NCBI GenBank assembly: GCA_036971475.1
Contig: JBAIZL010000002.1
Location: forward strand, 226,328,604-226,392,603
From: Prosapia bicincta
Taxonomy: Eukaryota > Arthropoda > Insecta > Hemiptera > Cercopidae
Length of the DNA: 64,000 bases
Direction: 5' to 3'
In this document: piece after piece, positions 9,193 to 20,065 of the stretch
Layout: each line of letters starts with the position of its first letter
Numbering within the stretch: the stretch's first letter is position 1
The notes under the pieces: model-generated
What the model was told of the DNA's origin: nothing
What the model saw: only the letters and a program-made list of their open reading frames with translations
Database searches by the model: none
Position numbers and translations under genes: made by a program

Positions 9193-10790
9193 GCTCTTTA
9201 TGCTACACAGGCGATTAAAACCATTTTCTCTATTTTATGTAGCAATTCGTTTTACCAATATCGTTGTTTGCGTCGAATGTACTAAGGATAAGGCTCACGA
9301 AGAAATACGGGTGGGGGTGCTAAATGACGACACAATGAAGAGATATTTACTAATTGTTGCTCGTATAACGCTTGAGCATTAGTTCTTAACGTAATATCTT
9401 AACGCGTATTGTCGTTAAAGTCACAGAGAAAAGTTTTCCTCTTGTTTATACATTCTAAACCCGTGAGCGCGGCCAAGTGTGAAGAGTTGATAGCGCAAAT
9501 CACACGCTACATAAAGCTTGCATAATCCCGAAGTAAAAGCTAGTTATAACGTTCTGCGGCTGTCTGTAAGAAGACGTTCAGGCGCTTCTCTTGTTTCTCC
9601 CTCTCCTCCCGTTCTCTTGTATCCCACAATCCTACACATCTTCTCTCCCTGATGACAGCAAACGTTTGTTTTAATAGGCAATCATAAAAAAAAACCTTAA
9701 TGGACCTTAATACAGCCCTTTCCGAGGGCAACCGGTCTGCGACGGAATAGAGGGAAATCAAATTTCAGACATTTAAAACAAAATCCATTGTTCCAAAATT
9801 AATAAATTAACGCTTAAAAAAACAATTTCAATACATCTTATAGCTTTACTCGAAAGTAAAAAAAAGAATGTAATTAAATAACAATATGGCTTTATAATAA
9901 AACTTTATAGATAATTAATAAATAGTACAATTGTTTTAAACGTTATTTATTAGGTGGATATGATATAATGTAATATTATCTATATGTATGAAAGACAAGG
10001 CGTAAAATGATTTATAAATGTCGAAAATTAGAAAAAAGATATTTTCAAACATTTTCCGTCAACCGACAAATTCCTTATATAGGTTTAAATGGTATTTTAA
10101 TTATAAAACCTTATAGAGAACGTTTATTTTTAAAAGTTTTGAGAATATTAAATATTCTATGAAGTTTTAATTAACATTTTAAAATAGATGCTTGAAGCGA
10201 CAGGCATTATTTAGCTATAAAATGTTAACAGAAGCGTTTATTCCAATTAATTTATGTAAATTGAAATTTCATGAATATACATGAAGTGAGGTTAAATGAT
10301 ATTGTAAACTTGACGGAGGAAGCAATAATATTGTATATTTTCATTCAGGATATAAACCTATACAAACATTCAAAGGCATTAGGTCTGTGTGGGACACTCC
10401 TGCCATATTCTAATTGTCTTACTGCAAGAAATAAAAATAAAAGCATGTAAACCGTCAAACTGAAAGACTTTAACAGCCCAACTTTCGTTCGATATTTACT
10501 ATGTATTCTAATAACGTAATTCTAAGGAATAAAATCCATCAGATACGAAATACAACTTTAAATATAACTTTCCGCTTGAAATTTTAAAATTTAATCATAT
10601 TTACTGGACGTACTTTAACATGGCAAACCCTATGCCCTCTGAAGGGTCCAAGGCCTGGAAGGGTCTATCACAAATTTGTATTTCCATATATGCGTATTTA
10701 CTATGTTAAAATGTAGTTGCTTGGATAATTTTTAAAACATTTTCTTTGTTGTATTTATTACTGACCTCAAGACCAAAGAATAGTTCGGTT
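9193..10790. other. AT-rich spacer, no gene seen
   Basis: A somewhat GC-richer patch at about 9,440-9,740 includes CCGTGAGCGCGGCCAAGTGT and a CT-rich tract (CTTGTTTCTCCCTCTCCTCC). A 73-codon minus-strand frame there (9,540-9,761) is Arg/Glu-rich only because of that CT tract. From 9,770 to 10,600 the DNA is very AT-rich with no structure I can name. Confidence 0.5.
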
Positions 10791-13700
10791 ATGGCGTGGA
10801 AGAACTCGTGATATGTAGAAGGGAACAGGGTGAGTTGAAAAGCATTGGGTGAATTGAATAATACGGGGTGGAATAGCATGGAGGTGGAAAAGCACGAATT
10901 GAGTAGAACAATAAGGGGTGGAATGTCACGAGGTGGAAATGTACACAGAGTGAGTAAAATGGCACAATATTTGAAGGAGCCAGGGTGTATAGAAGGCCAC
11001 TTAGTAGAAAGGGATCGAGGTGAGTGCAATGCCACGGGTAAGCGAGAAGGCCCGGGGTGAGTGGAGTGATACGGGGTGGAATTTCACGAGGTGGAAGCGT
11101 ACACAGAGTGAGTGAAATGGCACGATATTGTAAGGAGACGGGGTGTATAGAAGGCCACTTAGTAGAAAGAGTACGAGGTGAGTGCAATGTCACGGGTAAG
11201 CGAGAAGGCCCGGGGTGAGTGGAGTGATACGGGGTGGAATTTCACGAGGTGGAAGCGTACACAGAGTGAGGGAAATGGCACGATATTGTAAGGAGACGGG
11301 GCGTATAGAAGGCCACTTAGTAGAAAGGGTACGAGGTGAGTGCAATGTCACGGGTAAGCGAGAAGGCCCGGGGTGAGTGGAGTGATACGGGGTGGAATTT
11401 CACGAGGTGGAAGTGTACACAGAGTGAGTGAAATGGCACGATATTGGAAGGGGATCGAGGTTAGTGCAATGCCACGGGTGAACGATAGGGCACGGGGTGA
11501 GTGGAATGATAAGGGGTGGAATTTCACGAGGTGGAAGCGTACACAGAGTGAGTAAAATGGCACGATATTGGAAGGTCAAGTAGTAGAAAGGGATCGAGGT
11601 TAGTGCAATGCCACGGGTGAACGAGACAGCACGGGGTGAGTGGAATGATACGGGATGGAATTTCACGAGGTGGAAGTGTACACAGAGTGAGTGAAGTGGC
11701 ACGATATTGGAAGGACAAGTAGTAGAAAGGGATCGAGGTTAGTGCAATGCCACGGGTGAACGATAGGGCACGGGGTGAGTGGAATGATAAGGGGTGCAAT
11801 TTCACGAGGTGGAAGCGTACACAGAGTGAGTAAAATGACACGATATTGGAAGGTCAAGTAGTAGAAAGGGATCGAGGTTAGTGCAATGCCACGGGTGAAC
11901 GAGACAGCACGGGGTGAGTGGAATGATACGGGATGGAATTTCACGAGGTGGAAGTGTACACAGAGTGAGTGAAGTGGCACGATATTGGAAGGACAAGTAG
12001 TAGAAAGGGATCGAGGTTAGTGCAATGCCACGGGTGAACGATAGGGCACGGGGTGAGTGGAATGATAAGGGGTGGAATTTCGCGAGGTGGAAGCGTACAC
12101 AGAGTGAGTAAAATGGCACGATATTGGAAGGACAAGTAGTAGAAAGGGATCGAGGTTAGTGCAATGCCACGGGTGAACGAGACGGCACGGGATGAGTGAA
12201 ATGATACGGGGTGGAATTTCACGAGGTGGAAGTGTACACAGAGTGAGTGAAATGGCACGATATTGGAAGGACAAGTAGTAGAAAGGGATCGAGGTTAGTG
12301 CAATGCCACGGGTGAACGATAGGGCACATGGTGAGTGGAATGATACGGGGTGGAATTTCACGTGGTGGAAGTGTACACAGAGTGTGTGAAATGGCACGAT
12401 ATTGGAAGGACAAGTAGTAGAAAGGGATCGAGGTTAGTGCAATGCCACGGGTGAACGAGACGGCACGGGGTGAGTGGAATGATACGGGATGGAATTTCAC
12501 GAGGTGGAAGTGTACACAGAGTGAGTGAAATGGCACGATATTGGAAGGGGATCGAGGTTAGTGCAATGCCACGGGTGAACGATAGGGCACGGGGTGAGTG
12601 GAATGATAAGGGGTGGAATTTCACGAGGTGGAAGCGTACACAGAGTGAGTAAAATGGCACGATATTGGAAGGTCAAGTAGTAGAAAGGGATCGAGGTTAG
12701 TGCAATGCCACGGGTGAACGAGACAGCACGGGGTGAGTGGAATGATACGGGATGGAATTTCACGAGGTGGAAGTGTACACAGAGTGAGTGAAGTGGCACG
12801 ATATTGGAAGGACAAGTAGTAGAAAGGGATCGAGGTTAGTGCAATGCCACGGGTGAACGATAGGGCACGGGGTGAGTGGAATGATAAGGGGTGGAATTTC
12901 GCGAGGTGGAAGCGTACACAGAGTGAGTAAAATGGCACGATATTGGAAGGACAAGTAGTAGAAAGGGATCGAGGTTAGTGCAATGCCACGGGTGAACGAG
13001 ACGGCACGGGATGAGTGAAATGATACGGGGTGGAATTTCACGAGGTGGAAGTGTACACAGAGTGAGTGAAATGGCACGATATTGGAAGGACAAGTAGTAG
13101 AAAGGGATCGAGGTTAGTGCAATGCCACGGGTGAACGATAGGGCACATGGTGAGTGGAATGATACGGGGTGGAATTTCACGTGGTGGAAGTGTACACAGA
13201 GTGTGTGAAATGGCACGATATTGGAAGGACAAGTAGTAGAAAGGGATCGAGGTTAGTGCAATGCCACGGGTGAACGAGACGGCACGGGGTGAGTGGAATG
13301 ATACGGGGTGGAATTTCACGAGGTGGAAGTGTACACAGAGTGAGTGAAATGGCACGATATTGGAAGGACAAGTAGTAGAAAGGGATCGAGGTTAGTGCAA
13401 TGCCACGGGAGAACGAGACGGCACGGTGTGAGTGGAATGATACTAGGTGGAATTTCACGAGGTGGAAATGTACACAGAGTGAGTAAAATGGCACAATATT
13501 GGAAGGAGACGGGGTGTATAGAAGGACACTTAGTAGAAAGGGATCGAGGTGAGTGCAATGCCACGGGTAAGCGAGAATGCCTGGGGTGAGTGGAGTGATA
13601 CGGGGTGGAATGTCACGAGGTGGAAGTGTACACAGAGTGACTGAAATGGCACGATATTGGAAGGACAAGTAGTAGAAAGGGATCGAGGTTAGTGCAATGC

Positions 13701-14270
13701 CACGGGTGAACGATAGGGCACATGGTGAGTGGAATGATAAGGGGTGGAATTTCACGAGGTGGAAGCGTACACAGAGTGAGTAAAATGGCACGATATTGGA
13801 AGGACAAGTAGTAGAAAGGGATCGAGGTTAGTGCAATGCCACGGGTGAACGAGACGGCACGGGGTGAGTGGAATGATACGGGGTGGAATTTCACGAGGTG
13901 GAAGTGTACACAGAGTGAGTGAAATGGCACGATATTGGAAGGATAAGTAGTAGAAAGGGATCGAGGTTAGTGCAATGCCACGGGTGAACGATAGGGCACG
14001 GGGTGAGTGGAATGATACGGGGTGGAATTTCACGAGGTGTAAGTGTACACAGAGTGAGTGAAATGGCACGATATTGGAAGGACAAGTAGTAGAAAGGGAT
14101 CGAGGTTAGTGCAATGCCACGGGTGAACGAGACGGCACGGGGTGAGTGGAATGATACGGGGTGGAATTTCACGAGGTGGAAGTGTACACAGAGTGAGTGA
14201 AATGGCACGATATTGTAAGGGCAAGTAGTAGAAAGGGACCGAGGTTAGTGTAATGCCACGGGTGAACAAG
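10790..14270. repeat. 139-bp minisatellite array with 158- and 124-bp variants
   Basis: The main unit is 139 bp, marked by GCACGATATTGGAAGGACAA, GATCGAGGTTAGTGCAATGC and GTACACAGAGTGAGTGAAAT. The left part (about 10,970-11,300) uses 158-bp units carrying an extra 19-bp piece with GTGTATAGAAGGCCACTT; one such unit recurs inside the 139-bp field at about 13,500. Two units (11,444 and 12,541) lack 15 bp. Identical multi-unit blocks lie 819 bp apart (6 x 139 - 15). The plus strand is purine- and G-rich, with GGGG in the words ACGGGGTGAGTGG and ACGGGGTGGAA. Minus-strand frames of 100-204 codons repeat every 139 bp; because 139 is not a multiple of three they change frame from unit to unit and are not treated as genes. 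Confidence 0.95.
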
Positions 14271-14890
14271 ATGGCACGGGGTGAGTGGAATTGGATAAGG
14301 GTGAAAAGATCCGGGGTGAGCGGAATGGCATGAGTTGAAAGGATATGAGGTGTGTGGGATGGTAAGAGGTGGAAGGGCACGGAGTAGGTGGAAGGGTTCG
14401 AAGAGATTGCAATGCCACGGGTGAGCGAGAAGGCACGGAGTGAGTGGAATGTGATAGGGGTGAAAAGATCCGGGGTGAGCGGAATGGCGTGGGCTGAAAG
14501 GGCGTTAGGTATGTTGCCAAGCACGGAGTGAATTGAAAGGCACGGGCCAGGAGAACATGGGGTGTGTGGATGGGAACGGAGGTGGACTAGCATAGGGGTG
14601 GAATGACAAGGGGTGAAAGGGCATGAGGGGTGTAGCATGGCAAGAGATGGAAGGGCGCGGAGTAGGAAGGTTTCCAGGTGAGTGCAATGGTACGGGTGAG
14701 CGAGAAGGCATGGGGTGAGTGGAATGGCACCGGCAGGTAGGGACATGGAGTGTGTGGATGGACACCGGCAGGTAGGACATGGGGTGCGTGGATGGACACA
14801 GAGGTGGAATGGCATGAGGGAGGAAAATCAAGGGTTGAGTAAAAAGTGAGTTGAGATACGGGGTGAGTGGAAGGAGACTTGTGGTACTAA
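14271..14890. repeat. Degenerate right flank of the 139-bp array, ~19-bp units
   Basis: The 139-bp periodicity dissolves into loose repeats of about 18-20 bases such as AAGGCACGGGGTGAGTGG, CCGGGGTGAGCGGAATGGCA and GGACATGGGGTGTGTGGATG. One block (GGGTGAAAAGATCCGGGGTG) occurs twice about 0.15 kb apart. This looks like the ancestral short unit from which the 139-bp (about 7 subunits) and 158-bp (about 8 subunits) units were built. Minus-strand frames of up to 261 codons run through it, rich in Pro, His, Ser and Thr, consistent with a GT-rich repeat read backwards. Confidence 0.85.
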
Positions 14891-16960
14891 GATGATACAC
14901 AGAGTTGAGAACAGAGCTTCGACGCTCTTCCCGAGAAGAGAGTGGAAAGCAAAATAATGGTAGCTTTCTTGCAATGATTTAGGTCTTGTTATTTGTCTGT
15001 GTGCTACAAGATGACGATCGAACTTGCTCCTTCGAAGTGAAATGCCTCAAATCTCACAACAGAATAGTAAATCAGAAATAAAGAAACATATCTCTTCTCT
15101 CTGGGTGTTGTTAAAGCTATTACTAAAAGAAGATCAGTTGTTTATATTACTTAGGTATCGCAACACTGCATAATCATTCTTCATGGGTACTCATTGCATT
15201 AGTAGTTGCTGAGAAATATTTTTGCTTTGAGGTAGTTAAACCATCTGAAGGGATGAAATGTATCGGTGCAGTAAGGAGCAAAGTATGAGCCCAATGTTGC
15301 CCGAAAATAGTTCAAGCTTCCCAAAATGTTTATTGGGGGGACAATGTCGATACGATATGAAGGGGATCTAGACGCAGTGAAGTCAGACAATCAGCGGGGA
15401 CGTCCTCTGGTCTTGCTTGCCAGTGTTTACAATAGCTTTACCTCACACTTCCCATTATAGAACTAGTGACAACTCCAAATAGCCTGAGAGACTATATCCT
15501 TAGTAGCATATCCTACCAGTAGTAGGAACAGGTGTTGTTTGGGATTACAAGTCATATATTTAATCACTGACTCTATATTTCTTCATATTTAGGACAATGC
15601 ATTTGAAAATGATATTTTATAATTGACATAACCTGTACATAACGTTCAAGTTGATGCTAAAACAGCTGTTGGCAATAACCGCCATGTTTGGATCTGGAGA
15701 ACCGTCGGCTCCCCTCGTACACAGCGGAAGTCTGTGACATAGAGGTACTTTACTTCCTTCGGAAAGGTTCAAAGAACTGAATGCATCCCTTTTAAAATTA
15801 ATCATACAAAATACTATATAATTTTGGAATACTTCTTTTCGTATCATACAAATTAGATTTAAATTTTAATATAAGACATAATTTTTTGTGCTCCTGATAC
15901 TTTAGTTCGCATTTAAACAAAAAATATAGTGTATGTTTCTGAGTATTAGCGTAAACACTTTTTTTATTATATATAAAATGTTATCTAAAAGTACTGCTTT
16001 TAATCTGTAGAAATATTAAGAAGAAAGGAGTGACCAAGAATAGCTACTAAAGTACCGACAAAGAGGGCTTAACCATTGTTCACTTTCGGGGTAGTCATAA
16101 ACCTGTGGGAAACCTATTGAAAAAAGAATTCCAGGTGACCAAAATAACCTGGGAAGTAACACTGTACCGTTTGTAAATCTATTTGTAAAAGGCGTGGGAA
16201 CCACAGATATAACAGAAATACGTAAGGGGATAGATTATGCTGGTTCTTAAAGACTAAATCATCGGATAAAAGACCAAGTTTTGGAGGAACTTCAGAATAG
16301 TGCAGACGTATTAGGGGGGGGGGGGACAAATTTGTAAGCAATGTTTACAAAAAGGTAAATTTGTTTAGAATAGTTAAGGGCATTGTTAGTTTTTTATGTG
16401 TAAAAATTTAAAAGTGCGAATGAATGAATTAAGCAGATAGTAAAGAAATTAGGGAAGTAAGTTATTTATGTGTAAAAGTGCAGTGAAAAAGTTAACGAAA
16501 AGGCCGATTCCAGGAACTCAACAATAAGTATTATCTCTCTTACATTAAATTTAGCCAACAGAGATTAATAAATTAGTATATTTAGAACAAATTCAATTTC
16601 ACTGTAGTTATAAAAATTAAATCTAGTTTTTCCCCCACTTTCTAATTTATAGAAAATCCCGTAATAACCACCCGAGAGAACGATGAAATGAACACTGTAA
16701 CTATAAACTTGATTGTAATAAACCTAAAGCCTCACGAGTCCACCTTTTTAGTAATTGTAGTATTAGTTAATACAGTTAACAATCAATCTTTGTCACTGCA
16801 TTGTATTATTGTAATTTGGTATAATTTGTAACTATTGAATACAAGAGGAATAACTGTAAGTGATGTTAAATTTATATGTCTAATTATTTAGATACCTGAC
16901 TATGACTATAGAAAGGTAAGGTAATTATAATATAACCTAAAGTTAAAACCTATTTTAATA
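14891..16960. other. Spacer, no gene seen
   Basis: Mixed-composition sequence with only 60-76-codon minus-strand frames (15,199-15,390; 15,617-15,847; 16,016-16,204; 16,114-16,341), none with a recognisable domain. A run of 12 G residues lies at about 16,314-16,325. No repeat shared with other parts of the window was found. A single-copy non-coding function cannot be excluded. Confidence 0.5.
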
Positions 16961-16961
16961 A

Positions 16962-16999
<38 letters not shown>

Positions 17000-17013
17000 T
17001 ATATGTATATATT

Positions 17014-17050
<37 letters not shown>
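16961..17050. repeat. Double (TA)n tract containing a 40-bp perfect palindrome
   Basis: The first tract, 16,961-17,000, starts ACTTATATAT and ends ATATATAAGT and is its own exact reverse complement over all 40 bases. After GTATATGTATATATTTACAT a second pure TA tract follows (about 17,017-17,049). Such AT palindromes readily extrude as cruciforms and are unstable. Confidence 0.95.
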
Positions 17051-17051
<1 letters not shown>

Positions 17052-17590
17052 ACGTCTAACTTCAGAAAGCACTAACCGTGCAATTCTACTAAGTGTAGCA
17101 AATTATATTTCCCAAAACTTTCTATTTCCTAAATGAACACGAAGCACATAATGTTTGACACCCGGGAGCTATTATTCCTATTTATAATGGCTCGACCGCG
17201 ATATATGTTTGGCACCGGAAAAGGAACAGGAAATGGCGGAGACAAGAACAAGTTCAAATAAATAATTTAACACTTTTACGACGTAAGCATGGCCTCGTTT
17301 AGTCTCCAACTCGCTTTCTGTCACACAATGACCAATGAGTGACATTGGCTTTGCTATTTAATGTGCAACATACGTCAAGTTTTAAGAGAAACAAATCATG
17401 TTACAAACTTACCTGACGCTGAGCCTATTTCCTCCGCAATATTCGATTAGCTAGATTTAATGTTTCCGAACTTAAGGCTTTTCTGGACGTATTCTGAGAG
17501 GTGAGTAGTTTCTTTACCTCCCATTCTTATCTCTGAAGGGTGAAAAAACTTTATAACAAGTAATATAACAAAAAGCGTTTAAGGTCAATT
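17051..17590. other. Spacer, no gene seen
   Basis: Unremarkable sequence with a GC-richer patch at 17,155-17,245 (ACCCGGGAGC, CTCGACCGCG). No open frame, promoter or RNA structure can be supported. Confidence 0.45.
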
Positions 17591-17730
17591 CCTTCTTAAG
17601 TCAATAAAGAAAAATGTTATTTAAGTTACGTTTTATTAAATAATTACAATTAATATAAATATGTATATACATAAAAGAGAATAACAATACTATGTGGCAA
17701 AATAGAAAGCGAAATTAGTTATTACAAATC
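17590..17730 (+). repeat. Companion dispersed repeat, copy 2
   Basis: It begins GTCAATTCCTTCTTAAGTCA and AATAAAGAAAAATGTTATTT, then TTTTATTAAATAATTACAAT, TAATATAAATATGTATATAC, GAGAATAACAATACTATGTG and GCAAAATAGAAAGCGAAATT. The opening words match copy 3 at 28,530 read in reverse (GTCAATTCCTACATAAATCA); the middle matches copy 1. It lies directly upstream of SINE copy 4. Confidence 0.6.
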
Positions 17731-17734
17731 ACTA

Positions 17735-17869
17735 ATTATATAGTTATTGAATTATTATTTCAAAAAATCATCATTAATATCAAGTATCATACGCTACAAG
17801 TTTAAAAGTGGGTATTAGATATTGAGGGGATGAATAAAAAGTATTTTATTAATTGAAAGTTTGAACAAC

Positions 17870-17873
<4 letters not shown>
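17735..17873 (+). mobile_element. SINE-like element, copy 4, body and tail only
   Basis: The sequence follows the body of the SINE-like family: TTATTGAATTATTATTTCAA, AAAATCATCATTAATATC, then GTTTAAAAGTGGGTATTAG, GGGATGAATAAAAAGTATTT, TATTAATTGAAAGTTTGAA and ACAACATTATATATA. The tRNA-like head with A and B boxes is absent; the companion repeat stands in its place. The element runs directly into a long (TA)n then (GA)n tract. Confidence 0.55.

Positions 17874-17931
<58 letters not shown>
17874..17931. repeat. (TA)n(GA)n compound microsatellite
   Basis: About 16 TA repeats (17,874-17,905) pass into about 12-13 GA repeats (to about 17,931). The tract begins at the 3' end of SINE copy 4, so it probably grew from the element's tail. 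Confidence 0.93.
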
Positions 17932-18519
17932 ACTAATTGAAGTAATTAAAAAATAAAAGTCTGGCGACTAGTTCCAAGCAGATGTTATCACCGCATGAGC
18001 CAGCTAGAGTTATTTCATTATTTTTTAAATAATTATTTCCAATTTCCTGTTCATCTTTGATTATTACTTTGCAACATTCAGTTGCATTATTGCCTTGTCT
18101 ATTATACTTTTATATTATGAGTGTACGGACGTTTTGAGCATAACTATAAATGAATCGTATATTATTTGAGTTGTTCATTTCACCCAGATAGTTTTCTAGG
18201 TCAGTGGATGGAATCTATGACATCTCTCTCCAGGGCAGAACCAACGATTTGTTTTTATAACCTTTCTTGCAACATAGACTACAGCAACGACAGAAAGCCA
18301 TTCTTCTCTTCGCTATCTTTAGCACTTTTCAGATTGATTCCACGTAGTTTATATTACGTGACAGCACTGTATTAAAGATAGATAGACAGATACATCTATG
18401 TGTTAGGGTCTCCCGGAAGTTATCTTCCAGTCTCCGCCGATGTTTAAAATAGTTGCTTTACCATTTAGCCAAATCAAAGTTTATTAAATTCCTTCTTTAA
18501 TATTAGCTCACACTCTACT
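17932..18519. other. Spacer, no gene seen
   Basis: AT-rich sequence with one 69-codon plus-strand frame (18,166-18,375) lacking any recognisable feature. A short GATA-like stretch (AGATAGATAGACAGATA) is near 18,376. Confidence 0.45.
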
Positions 18520-20065
18520 GATATAAATCTTCAATCGTCCAATAGGCGAATTGTAGTAACGATTAGGTGACGTGTAGTTACGTCTAGGCGAGGTGTAGTT
18601 ATGGCTAGACGAGGTTTGGTTACGCCTAGCCGAGGTGGAGTTACGCTTAGGCAAGGTGTAGTTACGTCTAGGTGAGGTGTAATTACGTCTAGGTGAGGTT
18701 AAGTCACGGATGCGAGATGTAATTGCATCTAGGCGTGGTGTAGTTACGTCTAGGTTAGGTATAATTACGCCTAGGTGAGTTGTAGTTACGCCTAGTCGAG
18801 CTGTAGTAAAGTTTAGGCGAGGTGTAGTTACGTTTAGGTGAGGTGTAGTTACGTCTAGGAGAGGTGTAAGTACGTCTAAGCGAGGTGTAGTTACGCCTAG
18901 GTGACGTGTAGTTACGCCTAGGAGAGGTGTGGGCATGTCTAGGCGAGGTTTAGCTACGCCTAGGTCAGGTGTAATAACGCCTATGCTAGGATTAGTTACG
19001 ACTAGGTAAGGTGTAGTTACGTCTAGGCGAGGTATAGTTACGTATAGACGACGTGTGATTACGCCTTTGCGAGATGTAGTTACGCCTAGGCAAGGTGTAA
19101 ATAATCCTAGACTAGGTGTAGTTATACCTAGACAAGAAGTAGGTAACCCTAGGCAAGGTGAAGTTACGCTTAGGCAAGGTGTAGTTACGCTTAGTCGAGG
19201 TGTTGTTACGTCTAAGTGATGTATTAATACTTCTTAGCGAGGTGTAGTTACGCCTAGGCCAGGTGTAGTTAAGCCTAAACGAGATGTAGTTGCGCCTAGG
19301 GTAGCAGTAGTTACGCCTAGGCAAGTTGTAGTTACGCGTAGGCCAGGTGTGGTTACTCCTTGGCAAGGTGTAGTTACTTGTAGTCCAGGTGTAGTTAAGC
19401 CTAGGCAAAGTGTAGTTACGCCCAGGCGGGGTGTAGTCACGACTAGGCAAGGTGTAGTTAAGCCTAGGCAAGTTGTAGCTACGCCTAGGCAATGTGTAAT
19501 TACGTGTAGGCCAGGTGTGGTTACGTGTAGGTCAAGTGTGGTTAGGCCAAGGGAAGGTGTAGTTACGCCCAGACGGGGTGTAGCGACGGCTAGGCTAGGT
19601 GTAGTTAAGCCTAGGGAAGGTGTAGTTACGCCTAGGCAAGATGTAGTTACGCGTAAGCCGGGTGTATTCCTGCCTGGCAAGGTATAGATACTCCTAGGCG
19701 AGGTGTTGTTACGTCTAGGTGACGTGTAATAACGTCTTCTCGAGGTGTAGTTACGCTCAGGCAAGGTGTAGTTAAGCGTAGACGAGGTGTAGTTACGCCT
19801 AGATAAGGACTAGTTACGCCTAGCTAAGTTGTAGTTACGCGTAGGCCAGGTGTGGTTACGTATAGGCTATGTGTAATTACGCCTAGACGAAGTGTAGTTA
19901 CGCCTAGACAAGGAGTAGTTATGCCTAAGCAAAGTGTAGTTATGTATAGGCCAGGTGTGGTCACGCCAAGGCAAGGTGTAGTTACGCCAAGGCAAGGTGT
20001 AATTACGCTCAGGCGAGATGTAGTTACGTCTAGGCGAGGTGTAGTTACGCCTAGGCAAGATGAAT
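18520..20065. repeat. 21-bp degenerate minisatellite, about 73 units
   Basis: The unit is about GAGGTGTAGTTACGCCTAGGC with frequent substitutions (CGTCTAGG, CAAGGTGT, CCAGGTGTGG). Its length is exactly seven codons, so the repeat stays in phase and long open frames appear on both strands: 142, 126 and 176 codons on the minus strand (18,508-18,936; 19,112-19,492; 19,234-19,764) and 112 codons on the plus strand (19,349-19,687). The minus-strand heptapeptides read as LGVTTPR or RRNYTSP according to frame. Stops and indels interrupt every frame within 1.5 kb and two overlapping minus frames are open at once, so coding is unlikely. Confidence 0.93.

Noticed and set aside
9540..9761. 73-codon minus-strand frame rich in Arg and Glu
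   Set aside because: The charged stretch is encoded by a CT-rich tract read in reverse, with no family resemblance and no gene context.
11348..14815. Series of 100-261-codon minus-strand frames with near-identical Ser/His/Pro/Leu-rich translations
   Set aside because: They recur every 139 bp and shift frame from unit to unit because 139 is not a multiple of three. They follow from a stop-poor repeat read on its pyrimidine strand, with no splice sites, promoter or domain.
19234..19764. 176-codon minus-strand frame of heptapeptides as a secreted glycoprotein
   Set aside because: Overlapping frames on both strands are open simultaneously, none spans the whole array, and there is no signal peptide or unique domain at either end.
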